Shown in pieces: positions 50,888-60,011 of a stretch of DNA of 64,000 nt. The position numbers and the translations under genes were made by a program. Source of the stretch: Rubrivivax sp. (GTDB lineage: Bacteria; Pseudomonadota; Gammaproteobacteria; Burkholderiales; Burkholderiaceae_C); the NCBI GenBank assembly GCA_016707445.1, contig JADJHR010000001.1, positions 124,001-188,000 on the forward strand. The letters run 5' to 3'. The notes beneath the pieces are model-generated. The model ran no database searches. It was not told the origin of the DNA and saw only the letters and a list, made by a program, of their open reading frames with translations. Numbering within the stretch: position 1 is the first letter of the stretch; each line of letters begins with the position of its first letter.

Positions 50888-52756
50888 TTATTCGTTCTCG
50901 GTGACCAGGTGATAACAAGGCGCTTTTTCCATGGTGTATTCACCATTCTTCGGATCGCGACGCGAAACGGTCAACACGTGCCAGTTCTCGTCGTCCAGCT
51001 TCATGGCATCGCCCCGGTAGTAGTAGCCTGGCCAACGGGTCTCCTTGCGGAACAGCGTGTGCTGCGTGACGCATTCTGCGGCGCGATGACGGTGCTTCAA
51101 TTCCCAGGCGCGCAGCAATTCGTGGACATCTTCAGCGGCCAGGCTTTCGAGGTCTTCCTCCATGATCGCGAGCTTCTTGAGCCCGATGTTCAGCAGCTTC
51201 TCGTTGGTCATGTAGCTCACGGTCACACCGCCACAATACTCGTCCATCAGCTTTTGCAGGCGGTCCAGGCCCTGCTTGGGGTTGATGTAGTGCGGATTGA
51301 CTGACCCCGCCACGATCGCATTGCGGTAGGTCTTGTAGTGCTCCATGGGCTTGTAGATCTGCGTCCGGCGGCGGTTGATCTGCTCATCGGACACAACAAT
51401 GCCTTCGGCCTTGCCGTCGTCGATGTACTTGCAGGCGGCCTTCGCGGCGAGACGACCTTCGGTGAACGACCCGGATGAGAAGGCGTGCGGCGTGCCGCCG
51501 ACCGCGTCACCGGCGCCGAACAACCCTTCGATCGTCGTCATGCGGTTGTAGCCCCAGAAGTACTCTGGAGGGGAAACGTCCTCTGGGCCCGAGCACCAGG
51601 CCCCCGAGCCGGTCGCGTGCGAGCCCATGACGTAGGGCTCGGATGTGGTCAGTTCGGGGTTCTCGTTCTTGGGATCGACGTCGGTGGCGGCCCACAGAAC
51701 CGCCTGGCCGACCGTCATGCCGAGGAAGTTCTCCCAGCCCACTTCTTCCAGATGAGGATCCTGGAAGGCGCGCATCGTGATCATGTGAATGGGGCCGCGG
51801 CCGGCATTGACTTCACTGATCAATGCATGGTTGCGCAAGCAGGTCGGGATCGGCCGATGGGTCAGGTGCGAAGCCTCAGGATCGAGATATTCCTTGCCGA
51901 CCATCTTCTGCAGTTCGGGGAACCACTTCGATTCGTACTCTTCGCCCAGACCGTTCTGCGTATAGGTCTTCAGGTGCAGGAAGTAGGCGCCGACCGGGCC
52001 GTAGCCGTCCTTGAATCGCGCCAGCACGATGCGGTTTTCCATCTGCGTCATCTTGGCGCCGGCGTCGATCATGAGCCCGTAGGCCGACGCGGACGACCAG
52101 GGCGCATACCAGGTGCGGCCGGAGCCTTCGCCCACCGAACGCGGCTTGAAGATGTTGGATGCACCGCCCGCACCGCAGATCACGGTCTTGGACTTGAAGA
52201 CGTGGTAGTTGCCCGTGCGAACGTTGAAACCGACGGCGCCGGCAACCCGGTTCTCCTTGCTGTCGTCCATCAACAGGTGGGTGACGCAGATTCGGTTGAA
52301 GACCTTGTCCGCCGATTTCTTGGCGGCCTCGGCCACGATGGGCTTGTAGGACTCGCCGTGAATCATGATCTGCCAGCGGCCTTCACGCAGGTAGCGCCCG
52401 GTCTTGGGGTCCTTCATGATGGGCAGGCCCCACTCTTCGAACTGGTGCACGGTGGAGTCGACGTGGCGGGCCATGTCGAACAGCAGGTCTTCGCGCACCA
52501 TCCCCATCAGGTCGATGCGGGCGTAGCGGACATGGTCCTCCGGCTTGTTCTCGCCCCAGCGGGTGCCCATGTAGCAGTTGATGGCGTACAGGCCCTGGGC
52601 GACCGCACCGGAGCGATCGATATTGGCCTTCTCGGCAATGACGATTTTCTTGTCCTGCCCCCAGAATCTGGCCTCCCATGCGGCACCCGTGCCGCCAAGG
52701 CCTGCGCCGACGACCAGAACATCGATGCCGTCTTCGACGATCGTTTCGTAAGCCAT
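50888..52756 (-). CDS. aprA: Adenylylsulfate (APS) reductase alpha subunit
   Basis: A 622-residue FAD-containing subunit of dissimilatory APS reductase. The N-terminal Rossmann motif is VLVVGAGLGGTGAAWEARFWG, read as VLVVGAGLGGTG plus AAWEARFWG. The fumarate-reductase-like catalytic region and GLFGAGDAVGGTPHAFSSGS FAD motif follow. The substrate-pocket segments ENRIVLARFKDGYGPVGAY and the C-terminal KHRHRAAECVTQHTLFRKETRWPG are typical of AprA. In sulfur oxidisers it works in reverse, joining sulfite to AMP to give APS and passing two electrons through AprB. Its start overlaps the aprB stop by one base. The AprM partner gene places this enzyme among bacterial sulfur oxidisers. Confidence 0.96.
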   Translation of the reverse strand: MAYETIVEDGIDVLVVGAGLGGTGAAWEARFWGQDKKIVIAEKANIDRSGAVAQGLYAINCYMGTRWGENKPEDHVRYARIDLMGMVREDLLFDMARHVDSTVHQFEEWGLPIMKDPKTGRYLREGRWQIMIHGESYKPIVAEAAKKSADKVFNRICVTHLLMDDSKENRVAGAVGFNVRTGNYHVFKSKTVICGAGGASNIFKPRSVGEGSGRTWYAPWSSASAYGLMIDAGAKMTQMENRIVLARFKDGYGPVGAYFLHLKTYTQNGLGEEYESKWFPELQKMVGKEYLDPEASHLTHRPIPTCLRNHALISEVNAGRGPIHMITMRAFQDPHLEEVGWENFLGMTVGQAVLWAATDVDPKNENPELTTSEPYVMGSHATGSGAWCSGPEDVSPPEYFWGYNRMTTIEGLFGAGDAVGGTPHAFSSGSFTEGRLAAKAACKYIDDGKAEGIVVSDEQINRRRTQIYKPMEHYKTYRNAIVAGSVNPHYINPKQGLDRLQKLMDEYCGGVTVSYMTNEKLLNIGLKKLAIMEEDLESLAAEDVHELLRAWELKHRHRAAECVTQHTLFRKETRWPGYYYRGDAMKLDDENWHVLTVSRRDPKNGEYTMEKAPCYHLVTENE

Positions 52757-53235
52757 CAGTAGTACACCCCTTGCTTCATCTTGAGACCGGCCGATGCCAG
52801 CGTGTGCAAACCGCCGTCATCCATGCGGATGTATTTCGGCTCGCTGTACAGCAGATGGCCGTCGCGCATTTCCTTGCTGGGCCCTGGTACATCCGCAAGC
52901 TTGGGGATCGCCGTTCCCCAGGGCTTGGTGGTGATGGGTGACAGGAAATTCTTTTCCGTCCCGTTGCGGAACTTGATCTTCCAGGCGATCGTGCCCTTCT
53001 GCTCGTCGCGGTGGACCCGAACGCTGTGGCCGAGCGGGGCGAAGTCGGCATAGCCGCGCACATCGATCGCATGCTGCGGGCAAGCCTTGACGCAGGAGTA
53101 GCACTCCCAGCACATGCTGGGCTCGATGTTGTAGGCACGTCGATACGTCTTGTCGATGTGCATGATGTCCGAGGGGCAGATGTCGACGCAATGTCCGCAT
53201 CCGTCGCACCTTGTCATGTAGACGAAGGTTGGCAT
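52756..53235 (-). CDS. aprB: APS reductase beta subunit (two [4Fe-4S] clusters)
   Basis: A 159-residue ferredoxin-like subunit. Eight cysteines in two sets are intact: C10, C13, C16, C20 (CDGCGHCVDICP) and C42, C45, C48, C52 (CWECYSCVKACP). The tail that wraps AprA (EPKYIRMDDGGLHTLA) is present. It relays electrons from the AprA flavin toward the membrane partner AprM. Its gene lies between aprM and aprA, in the usual order. Confidence 0.96.
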   Translation of the reverse strand: MPTFVYMTRCDGCGHCVDICPSDIMHIDKTYRRAYNIEPSMCWECYSCVKACPQHAIDVRGYADFAPLGHSVRVHRDEQKGTIAWKIKFRNGTEKNFLSPITTKPWGTAIPKLADVPGPSKEMRDGHLLYSEPKYIRMDDGGLHTLASAGLKMKQGVYY

Positions 53236-53285
53236 TGTTCCGGCTCCTTATCTGGTCCAGCAAAACTTGCAGGCGGTTTCTTGAC

Positions 53286-54125
53286 TCAATAGTGGCGCGG
53301 CGCTTCGCGCTTGATGCCCAGACCCATGTCCATCGGCGCGTCACGCAACAGTTCCATCGAGTGTCTTCTCTGTTGCTCGGGATCGTCACGCGTCTGCGTC
53401 GGCAGATTCGCCGCCGTGCCATTGGCCTTCGATACTCTTTTCTCGAAGGCCGCGGCAGGCTTGAAGAACATGTGGGCGAACTTGGACCAGGGCACGCCCG
53501 CGAACAAGACCGTGGTGGCCAGGATGTACAGGCCGAAGACCACGGTGGACCAGGCACTGCCCATCGATTGCAAGGCGGCCCAGATGAGGCCCAGCGTCAC
53601 GCTGCCCAACAGCGACAGCACGAACAGGTCGGCGCGCATCAAACGCCACGGCGTGCCGCCCTCGGCGGCAACGTCGACCCGGATGAAGAACCAGAACCAG
53701 TAGCCGCCGACGCAGACCATCAGGCCGCCGATCCACCACAGCGCCGTCACGATGGCGGGTGTCGCCGTTGCCGGCGTCGGGTAGCTGAACACCATGATGA
53801 TGGTGGTGACGACGTACAGCACGAAACCGTACATGGTCAGCAAGTGGGCGATGCGGCGGCGCTGGTTGCAGAACTCGCCCGACGCGAGCACGTCGACGAC
53901 GCCGGTCTTGACCGCCAGCGAAACCATCTCACCACCACCCAGAGAACGTGCGCCCTTGCTGCCGGACTTGCGAAAGTTCTCGAAGAAGTATCTGGCGCTG
54001 CCCTTGTGCACCACATCGAACAGCGTGCCCGCCACCACCAGCACGAACATGATGACGACGTAGGTCTGCATGACGGTGGGCGACAAGGACGCCGAAAGCC
54101 CGGCAAACGGATTGCTGGCGAACAT
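53286..54125 (-). CDS. aprM: APS reductase membrane anchor AprM
   Basis: A 279-residue membrane protein with about five hydrophobic segments (including TYVVIMFVLVVAGTLFDVV, YGFVLYVVTTIIMVF, WWIGGLMVCVGGYWFWFF and VLFAGVPWSKFAHMFFKP). It resembles the cytochrome-b-like part of QmoC and is the putative quinone-linked electron acceptor of AprBA in organisms lacking the Qmo complex. The C-terminal ~50 residues are hydrophilic. It is followed at 50 bp by aprB. Confidence 0.9.
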   Translation of the reverse strand: MFASNPFAGLSASLSPTVMQTYVVIMFVLVVAGTLFDVVHKGSARYFFENFRKSGSKGARSLGGGEMVSLAVKTGVVDVLASGEFCNQRRRIAHLLTMYGFVLYVVTTIIMVFSYPTPATATPAIVTALWWIGGLMVCVGGYWFWFFIRVDVAAEGGTPWRLMRADLFVLSLLGSVTLGLIWAALQSMGSAWSTVVFGLYILATTVLFAGVPWSKFAHMFFKPAAAFEKRVSKANGTAANLPTQTRDDPEQQRRHSMELLRDAPMDMGLGIKREAPRHY

Positions 54126-54295
54126 CTTTTCCCCTCAGCTCAGGTATCGACGGCCGTCTTTTGGCGGTGTGCCGGACGGCCAGCTTGCGTATGGACGCAG
54201 GCGATTCTGCAATGAGGGCTGCCCAGCACGAAGCCGAAGATACTTATGGCTCGATAGAGGTCCCGAATGCGCTGCCTGGGCGGCCAACGAACTCG

Positions 54296-54318
54296 CGTAA
54301 ACCCTGAGACGGTTTACG
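54296..54318. terminator. Hairpin at the sat stop codon
   Basis: CGTAAACC (54296-54303) pairs perfectly with GGTTTACG (54311-54318) around a 7-nt loop. It overlaps the sat stop codon (54314-54316) and starts the 188-bp gap before aprM. There is no T-run on the transcribed side, so it may attenuate or process the mRNA rather than end it. Confidence 0.4.
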
Positions 54319-55495
54319 ACTTTGCGGCAATGCTGGCGTAGTACTCGCGCAGGATGGCCAGCACCTCGGGCCGGCTGAACTCGGGCGGCACAGGGTCGTT
54401 GGCCTCGAGCCACTTGCGCAGCTGCGTCCCTGAAACCAGCAGCCGGTCACCGGCCTCGTGCCGGCAAGTTCGTGCAGACGCCATGCTGCCGCACTGGTAG
54501 CACCAGAAGGTCCAGTCGATCTTCAAAGGCTGGATCTGCAGCGCATCGGCCGGGATCTGGTCGAAGATGTGGTGCGAGTCGAACGGGCCGTAGTAGCTGC
54601 CGACGCCCGCATGGTCGCGCCCGAGAATCTGGAACGAGCAGCCGTAGTTCTGGCGGAACAGCGCGTGCAGCAGCGCCTCGCGCGGGCCGGCGTACCGCAT
54701 GTCCAGCGGATAACCCGCCTGCACCACGGTACCGGGAACGAACTGCGTGTCGATCAGCGTGCCGATCGCCCGCGTGCGAACCTCTGCCGGGATGTCGCCG
54801 GGCTTGAGGTTGCCGAGCAGCGAGTGCACCAGCACCCCGTCGCAGATCTCGATCGCGATCTTGGCCAGATACTCGTGCGAGCGGTGCATCGGGTTGCGCG
54901 TCTGGAAAGCGGCAACGCGATGCCAGCCCAGGCGCTCGAACTCGGCGCGCGTCTCGGCAGGCGTCATGAACAGCGCGCCGTACTTCGCCTTGAACCCACC
55001 GTCGGAAAGCACGCGCAGCGGCCCCGCAAGATTGACGTCGCCCTGGTCCATCACCATGCGCACGCCGGGATGCGCTGCATCTGCGGTCTTGAAGACCTGC
55101 AGGCATTCGTGCGTCTTGTCGATGCGGTACTTCTCGTCGACCCGCATGATGGCGAGCACGCCCTCACCGTCGGGATCGGCAAGTGCGACCTCGGTGCCCA
55201 GGGCCATCGAATCGGCGGTCGCGGCGTCGGTGGACAGCGTGATCGGGATCGGCCAGAACAAGCCCTGCGACGTCTGCATGCGGTCGCACACGCCCTGCCA
55301 GTCGGCCTGCCCCATGAATCCGCCGAGCGGCGTGAAACCGCCGATGCCGAGCATGATCAGGTCGCCCTTCTCGCGCGAACTGATGCTGATCGTGGGCAAA
55401 CGCTGCGCGCGCGCGCGCTCGGCGACGAGAGTTTCGCCCGTCAGCATCAAGGGCTTGAGGGGGCCACCACCATGGGGCGCAATCAGGGTCGGCAA
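54314..55495 (-). CDS. sat: Dissimilatory ATP sulfurylase
   Basis: A 393-residue Sat-type sulfate adenylyltransferase. The nucleotide-binding motifs are QTRNPMHRSHEYL and GRDHAGVGSYYGP. The C-terminal metal-binding-like region CYQCGSMASARTC is typical of dissimilatory Sat proteins. In sulfite oxidation it converts APS and pyrophosphate to sulfate and ATP. The start is TTG at 55495 (then PTLIAPHGGG), supported by a strong GGAGG ribosome binding site 6 bp upstream; no ATG gives the complete N-terminus. It heads the minus-strand run sat-aprM-aprB-aprA. The APS kinase domain found in some Sat fusions is absent, as expected for a catabolic enzyme. Confidence 0.95.
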   Translation of the reverse strand: MPTLIAPHGGGPLKPLMLTGETLVAERARAQRLPTISISSREKGDLIMLGIGGFTPLGGFMGQADWQGVCDRMQTSQGLFWPIPITLSTDAATADSMALGTEVALADPDGEGVLAIMRVDEKYRIDKTHECLQVFKTADAAHPGVRMVMDQGDVNLAGPLRVLSDGGFKAKYGALFMTPAETRAEFERLGWHRVAAFQTRNPMHRSHEYLAKIAIEICDGVLVHSLLGNLKPGDIPAEVRTRAIGTLIDTQFVPGTVVQAGYPLDMRYAGPREALLHALFRQNYGCSFQILGRDHAGVGSYYGPFDSHHIFDQIPADALQIQPLKIDWTFWCYQCGSMASARTCRHEAGDRLLVSGTQLRKWLEANDPVPPEFSRPEVLAILREYYASIAAKS

Positions 55496-55588
55496 GTGAA
55501 TCCTCCGCGGCTCGATACAGCCCGGGTCATTTTCAGCAGCTGCAGGGTCGGATGCAATGTCGATCTACTGATCAGCCGATAAACCCCG

Positions 55589-55610
55589 CTGATCGACTGA
55601 TCGACTGATC
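55589..55610. repeat. 8-bp tandem repeat (CTGATCGA) in the sat-mazG intergenic region
   Basis: CTGATCGA occurs twice in tandem and is followed by CTGATC; a related CTGATCAG lies at 55568-55575. The repeats are in the 161-bp divergent region between sat and the MazG-like gene, where promoters are expected, and may be multiple sites for a regulator. Confidence 0.5.
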
Positions 55611-55656
55611 CGCTCACGGCGCTGCGAGAATGCCAAGAGAACGATGGGGGTTCGCC

Positions 55657-56049
55657 ATGGCGATCGATGACAGCGCCGAACTGGTACCGACCCGACTGGT
55701 CGATGTCGATGCGCTGGCGCGGGCGCTCGAGACATTCGCGACCGATCGCGACTGGGTCCGGTTCCATTCTCCGAAGAACTTGGTGATGGCGCTCACCGGT
55801 GAAGTGGGTGAACTGTCCGAGCTGTTCCAGTGGATGCCCGAGGACGCCTCGGGCAGCGCTGCCAGCGACCCTCGGCTGGCCGAGCCCTTGCGCGACGAGT
55901 TGGCCGACGTGCTGCTGTACCTGGTGCGCCTGGCCAGCGTGCTGGGCGTGGACCTCGATGCGGCGGCACGGCACAAGCTGGCCAAGAATGCCCTCAAGTA
56001 CCCCATCGCCACGGCCTACGGCAGCAGCAAGAAGTACACCGAGCTTTAG
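55657..56049 (+). CDS. MazG-like nucleotide pyrophosphohydrolase
   Basis: A 130-residue all-alpha NTP pyrophosphatase of the RS21-C6/MazG-like group. The metal-binding residues are in TGEVGELSELFQW and DELADVLLYLVRLA, and the C-terminus has the family-typical KYPIATAYGSSKKYTEL. Such enzymes hydrolyse dCTP or other non-canonical nucleotides to the monophosphate and pyrophosphate. The ATG at 55657 with an upstream GGGGG tract is preferred; an ATG at 55630 is the alternative. It is divergent from sat. A link with sulfur oxidation through pyrophosphate supply to Sat is conceivable but speculative. Confidence 0.85.
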   Translation: MAIDDSAELVPTRLVDVDALARALETFATDRDWVRFHSPKNLVMALTGEVGELSELFQWMPEDASGSAASDPRLAEPLRDELADVLLYLVRLASVLGVDLDAAARHKLAKNALKYPIATAYGSSKKYTEL

Positions 56050-56086
56050 GAGCCCAGCCCGCGCGGAAACATCAGGGTCAGCGACA

Positions 56087-56992
56087 TCAGCCCATGCAAT
56101 GCCGGATGAATTGCGCCGTCGACTGGCCCAGGCGCTTGTCACGTCGAACCGCAATGGCCAGGCGCCGACGCGAGCGCGGCAGTCGCGTGCGCAGTTCCAC
56201 CAGGGTGCCCTGCGCCAGTTCAGTCGTCACCGCGTGGCGCGACACGCAGGCCAGGCCAACGCCGGCGGCCGCCAGTCGCTTGATGGCCTCGGTGCTGCCC
56301 AGCTCGAATTCCACGTGCAAGGGGCCCAGATGTTCAAGCAGCCAGGCATCGGCCGCCTGGCGCGTGCCTGAGGCTGGCTCGCGCAGGATCCAGGTCGCGT
56401 CGGCAAGCTGGCGGTGCGTGGCCCGGCGCGCGGCCAGCGGATGCGAAGGCGTAGCGACGATGACCAGTTCGTCTTCCAGCCAGCGCTGAACCTTCAGGTC
56501 GGCATGGGTCTGCGGACCCTCGATGAAACCGACGTCGACGTCCATGTCGACGACCGACTGGATCACCTTGCTGGTGTTGCCGATCATCAGCTGGACCAGG
56601 CTGGACGGGCATTCGAGCTTCCAGCGCGCGATGTACCCGGGCAGCAGGTATTCGCCGATCGTCAGGCTGGCCGCCACGCGCAGCGGTGCGAGCCGCTCGG
56701 TGGCAAACAGTCCCTGCAGTTCGGTCGCCTGGTCGAGCAGCGCGATTGCACCGGGCAGCAGCGCGCGCCCGTTTTCGTTGAGCACCAGGCGGCGGCCGAC
56801 CCGATCGAACAGCGGCGATTCGAGCGAGGCCTCGAGCTCGGCCAGCGATGCGCTCGCCGCCGATTGAGAGCGTGCCACGCGGCGCGCCGCGCCATGCGTG
56901 GAGCCGGCCCGCGCCGTGGCAACGAAGACCTCCAGCTGGCGCAGGTTCAAGCGCAGTCGGGCATCGACTGCCTGGCCTGTTTTATCGATCAT
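56087..56992 (-). CDS. LysR-family regulator divergent from soeABC
   Basis: A LysR-type protein of 301 residues when started at 56992 (MIDKTGQAVDARLRLN) or 317 residues from the ATG at 57040. The winged helix includes LRQLEVFVATARAGS and a recognition helix region SQSAASASLAELEASLESPLFDR; split segments are SQSAASASLAELEA and SPLFDRVGRRL. The effector domain begins near LRVAASLTIGEYLLPG, a form seen in CbbR/CysL-like regulators. It is divergent from soeA, with at most 78 bp between the starts, so it is the likely regulator of the sulfite dehydrogenase genes. It is convergent with the MazG-like gene. Confidence 0.88.
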   Translation of the reverse strand: MIDKTGQAVDARLRLNLRQLEVFVATARAGSTHGAARRVARSQSAASASLAELEASLESPLFDRVGRRLVLNENGRALLPGAIALLDQATELQGLFATERLAPLRVAASLTIGEYLLPGYIARWKLECPSSLVQLMIGNTSKVIQSVVDMDVDVGFIEGPQTHADLKVQRWLEDELVIVATPSHPLAARRATHRQLADATWILREPASGTRQAADAWLLEHLGPLHVEFELGSTEAIKRLAAAGVGLACVSRHAVTTELAQGTLVELRTRLPRSRRRLAIAVRRDKRLGQSTAQFIRHCMG

Positions 56993-57070
56993 CTTGAGCA
57001 GGATTATCCGCTTTTGGTTTTCAGCGCAGACCTTTAACATCGAGCACGATCACCCGCAGGAGACGTTGTC

Positions 57071-59983
57071 TTGAATCCGCTGTCCGGCACCCCCTTGCAC
57101 GACCCGACGGCCAAGCCCCTGCCCGACGCCAAGACCGAGGTCAAGACCACCACCTGCTACATGTGCGCCTGCCGCTGCGGCATCCGCGTCCACCTGCGCG
57201 ATGGTGAACTGCGCTACATCGAGGGCAACCCCGACCATCCGCTCAACCAGGGCGTGCTGTGTGCCAAGGGCTCGTCGGGGATCATGAAGCAGTATTCGCC
57301 GGCCCGGCTGCTGCAGCCGCTGCGGCGCAAGCCCGGCAGCGAGCGTGGTGCTGGCGAGTTCGAGCCGATCTCGTGGGACGAGACCTTCGACATTCTCGAG
57401 AAGCGGCTGTCGCATCTTCGTGCCACCGACCCCAAGAAGTTCGCCCTCTTCACCGGACGCGACCAGATGCAGGCCCTTACCGGCCTGTTCGCGCGCCAGT
57501 TCGGCACGCCCAACTACGCCGCGCACGGCGGCTTCTGCTCGGTCAACATGGCCGCCGGGATGATCTACACCATTGGTGGGTCGTTCTGGGAATTCGGCGG
57601 GCCTGACCTCGAGCGTGCCAAGCTGTTCATCATGATCGGCACCGCGGAAGACCACCACAGCAACCCGATGAAGATCGCGATCTCGAAGTTCAAGCGTTCG
57701 GGCGGGCGCTTCATCTCGATCAACCCGGTGCGTACCGGCTATTCGGCGATCGCTGACGAGTGGGTGCCGATCCGCCCGGGCACCGACGGTGCGCTGCTGC
57801 TGGCGCTAGTCCACGAACTGATTGCGCTGGGCCTGTACGACCGCGATTTCATGGTGAACTACACCAACGCCGGGCAGCTGGTGAACCTGGACGCGGCGCA
57901 CGACGAGTTCGGCATGTTCGTTCGCACCGAGGTGCCTGTGGAGGAAGGCTGCTACGACGCCCAGAACAAGCTGTGGTGGGACCGCACGTCGAACCGGCCG
58001 GTGACCACGCACACCGAGGGCTGCGATCCGTTCCTGCTGGGTGAGTTCACACTGTCCGACGGCACCCCCGTCAAGCCGGCGTTCCAGTTGCTCAAGGAGC
58101 GCGTGGCCGACTACACACCCGAATGGGCCGCCGACGTCACCGGCATCCCGGCCAGCGTCATCCGGCGCCTGGCGCATGAGATGGGCATCACCGCACGCGA
58201 CCAGACGATCGAACTGCCGATCCCCTGGACCGACATCTGGGGCCACGAGCACGACAAGGTCACCGGCAACCCGGTGGCCTTTCACGCCATGCGGGGACTG
58301 GCGGCGCATTCCAATGGCTTCCACACCGTGCGCGCGCTGTCGATCCTGATGACGCTGCTGGGCACCATCGACCGACCGGGCGGCTTCAGGCACAAGGCGC
58401 CGTTTCCGCGGCCGATCCCACCTTGCGCAAAGACGCCCAACACGCCGCTGGCGGTGAAGCCCAATTCGCCGCTGGACGGCATGCCGCTGGGCTGGCCGGC
58501 CGAACCCGACGACCTGTTCGTCGATGACGACGGCAAGCCGGTGCGCATCGACAAGGCCTTCTCGTGGGAATTTCCGCTCTCGGTGCACGGGCTGATGCAC
58601 AACGTGATCACCAACGCCTGGCGCGGTGACCCCTACCGCATCGACACGCTGCTGATCTTCATGGCCAACATGGCGTGGAACTCGACGATGAACACGTCCG
58701 AGGTGCGCCGCATGCTCAACGATAAGGACGAGGACGGCGAGTACAAGATTCCGTTTCTGGTCGTGTGCGACGCCTTCCAGTCCGAGATGACGGCCTTTGC
58801 CGACCTGGTCCTGCCCGACACCACCTACCTCGAGCGGCACGACGTGATGTCCATGCTCGACCGGCCGATCTCGGAGTTCGAAGGGCCGGTGGATGCGGTG
58901 CGCATTCCGGTGCTGCCGCCTTCCGGTCAGAGCAAGCCCTTCCAGGAGGTGCTGGTTGAACTGGGTGGTCGGCTCAAGCTGCCGGCCTTCGTGCGCCCCG
59001 ACGGCACGCGGCGCTTCCGAGACTACCCGGACTTCATCGTCAACTACGAGACCGAGCCCGGCTCGGGCATCGGTTTTCTCGCCGGCTGGCGCGGCAAGGG
59101 CGGCGAGAAGTCGATGCGTGGCGAACCCAACTCGCGCCAGTGGGAGATGTACGCCAAGAACAACTGCGTCTTCCAGTACAAGCTGCCGCCGTCCTACCAG
59201 TACATGCGCAACTGGAACAAGGGCTACCTGGAATGGTCGCAGCGCATGCGCGTGCAGCGCTACGCCGAGCCGATCCTGATCCACGTCTACTCCGAGGTGC
59301 TGCAGAAGTTCCGCCTGGCGGCGCAGGGCAAGAGCATCTCGCGCCAGCCGCCGGCCCATCTGCGCAAGCGCGTCGAAGAGTTCTTCGACCCGCTGCCGTT
59401 CTATTACGAGCCGCTCGAATCGCAGCAGACCGACCGTGTGCGCTACCCGCTGTCGGCGGTGACGCAGCGGCCGATGGCGATGTACCACTCGTGGGATTCA
59501 CAGAATGCCTGGTTGCGCCAGATCCACACGCACAACCTGCTGTACCTGAACCCCGAGCTGGCGCGCGCGCAAGGCATCGCCGACGGCGGCTGGATGTGGG
59601 TCGAGTCGCCTTGGGGCAAGGTGCGCTGCATGGCCGCGTATTCAGAGGCGGTCGAGCCCGGAACGGTGTGGACCTGGAACGCGATCGGCAAGGCCGCTGG
59701 TGCCTGGAATCTGGCGCCCGACGCCAACGAGTCGCAGCGTGGCTTCCTGCTCAATCACCTGATTACCGAAGAATTGCCGACCGCGGGTGGCCAGCCGATC
59801 TCGAACTCTGACCCCGTGACCGGCCAGGCAGGCTGGTACGACGTGCGCGTGCGCATCTACCCGGCCGGTGCCGACGAGCCCGAGCAGGTCTGGCCGCAGG
59901 TGCCGGCGGTCCCTGCGCCGCCGCAGTCCGGCGCGGCGCCGAAGTGGCTGGCCTGGATGGCGGGCGCCAGGAGGACCAAGTGA
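57071..59983 (+). CDS. soeA: Sulfite dehydrogenase molybdopterin subunit SoeA
   Basis: A 970-residue molybdopterin oxidoreductase of the complex-iron-sulfur family. The N-terminal cluster ligands are C29, C32, C36 and C64 (CYMCACRCG and VLCAKG); a likely Mo-ligand cysteine is C156 (GGFCSVNMAAG). There is no Tat signal, so the enzyme faces the cytoplasm. That separates SoeA from periplasmic polysulfide and thiosulfate reductases and fits oxidation of sulfite released inside the cell. The length matches Allochromatium SoeA (about 970). The start is TTG at 57071 with a GCAGGAGAC ribosome binding site. The soeB and soeC genes follow. Confidence 0.88.
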   Translation: MNPLSGTPLHDPTAKPLPDAKTEVKTTTCYMCACRCGIRVHLRDGELRYIEGNPDHPLNQGVLCAKGSSGIMKQYSPARLLQPLRRKPGSERGAGEFEPISWDETFDILEKRLSHLRATDPKKFALFTGRDQMQALTGLFARQFGTPNYAAHGGFCSVNMAAGMIYTIGGSFWEFGGPDLERAKLFIMIGTAEDHHSNPMKIAISKFKRSGGRFISINPVRTGYSAIADEWVPIRPGTDGALLLALVHELIALGLYDRDFMVNYTNAGQLVNLDAAHDEFGMFVRTEVPVEEGCYDAQNKLWWDRTSNRPVTTHTEGCDPFLLGEFTLSDGTPVKPAFQLLKERVADYTPEWAADVTGIPASVIRRLAHEMGITARDQTIELPIPWTDIWGHEHDKVTGNPVAFHAMRGLAAHSNGFHTVRALSILMTLLGTIDRPGGFRHKAPFPRPIPPCAKTPNTPLAVKPNSPLDGMPLGWPAEPDDLFVDDDGKPVRIDKAFSWEFPLSVHGLMHNVITNAWRGDPYRIDTLLIFMANMAWNSTMNTSEVRRMLNDKDEDGEYKIPFLVVCDAFQSEMTAFADLVLPDTTYLERHDVMSMLDRPISEFEGPVDAVRIPVLPPSGQSKPFQEVLVELGGRLKLPAFVRPDGTRRFRDYPDFIVNYETEPGSGIGFLAGWRGKGGEKSMRGEPNSRQWEMYAKNNCVFQYKLPPSYQYMRNWNKGYLEWSQRMRVQRYAEPILIHVYSEVLQKFRLAAQGKSISRQPPAHLRKRVEEFFDPLPFYYEPLESQQTDRVRYPLSAVTQRPMAMYHSWDSQNAWLRQIHTHNLLYLNPELARAQGIADGGWMWVESPWGKVRCMAAYSEAVEPGTVWTWNAIGKAAGAWNLAPDANESQRGFLLNHLITEELPTAGGQPISNSDPVTGQAGWYDVRVRIYPAGADEPEQVWPQVPAVPAPPQSGAAPKWLAWMAGARRTK

Positions 59984-60011
59984 GCCGCATGACCCGCCAG
60001 CGGGACCTGCC

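Noticed and set aside
55589..55610. CRISPR-like array
   Set aside because: The repeats are 8 bp and contiguous, without spacers.
57806..59488. A 560-codon frame antisense to soeA
   Set aside because: The composition is rich in Arg, His and Val, as expected for the shadow of a GC-rich gene, and soeA is certain.
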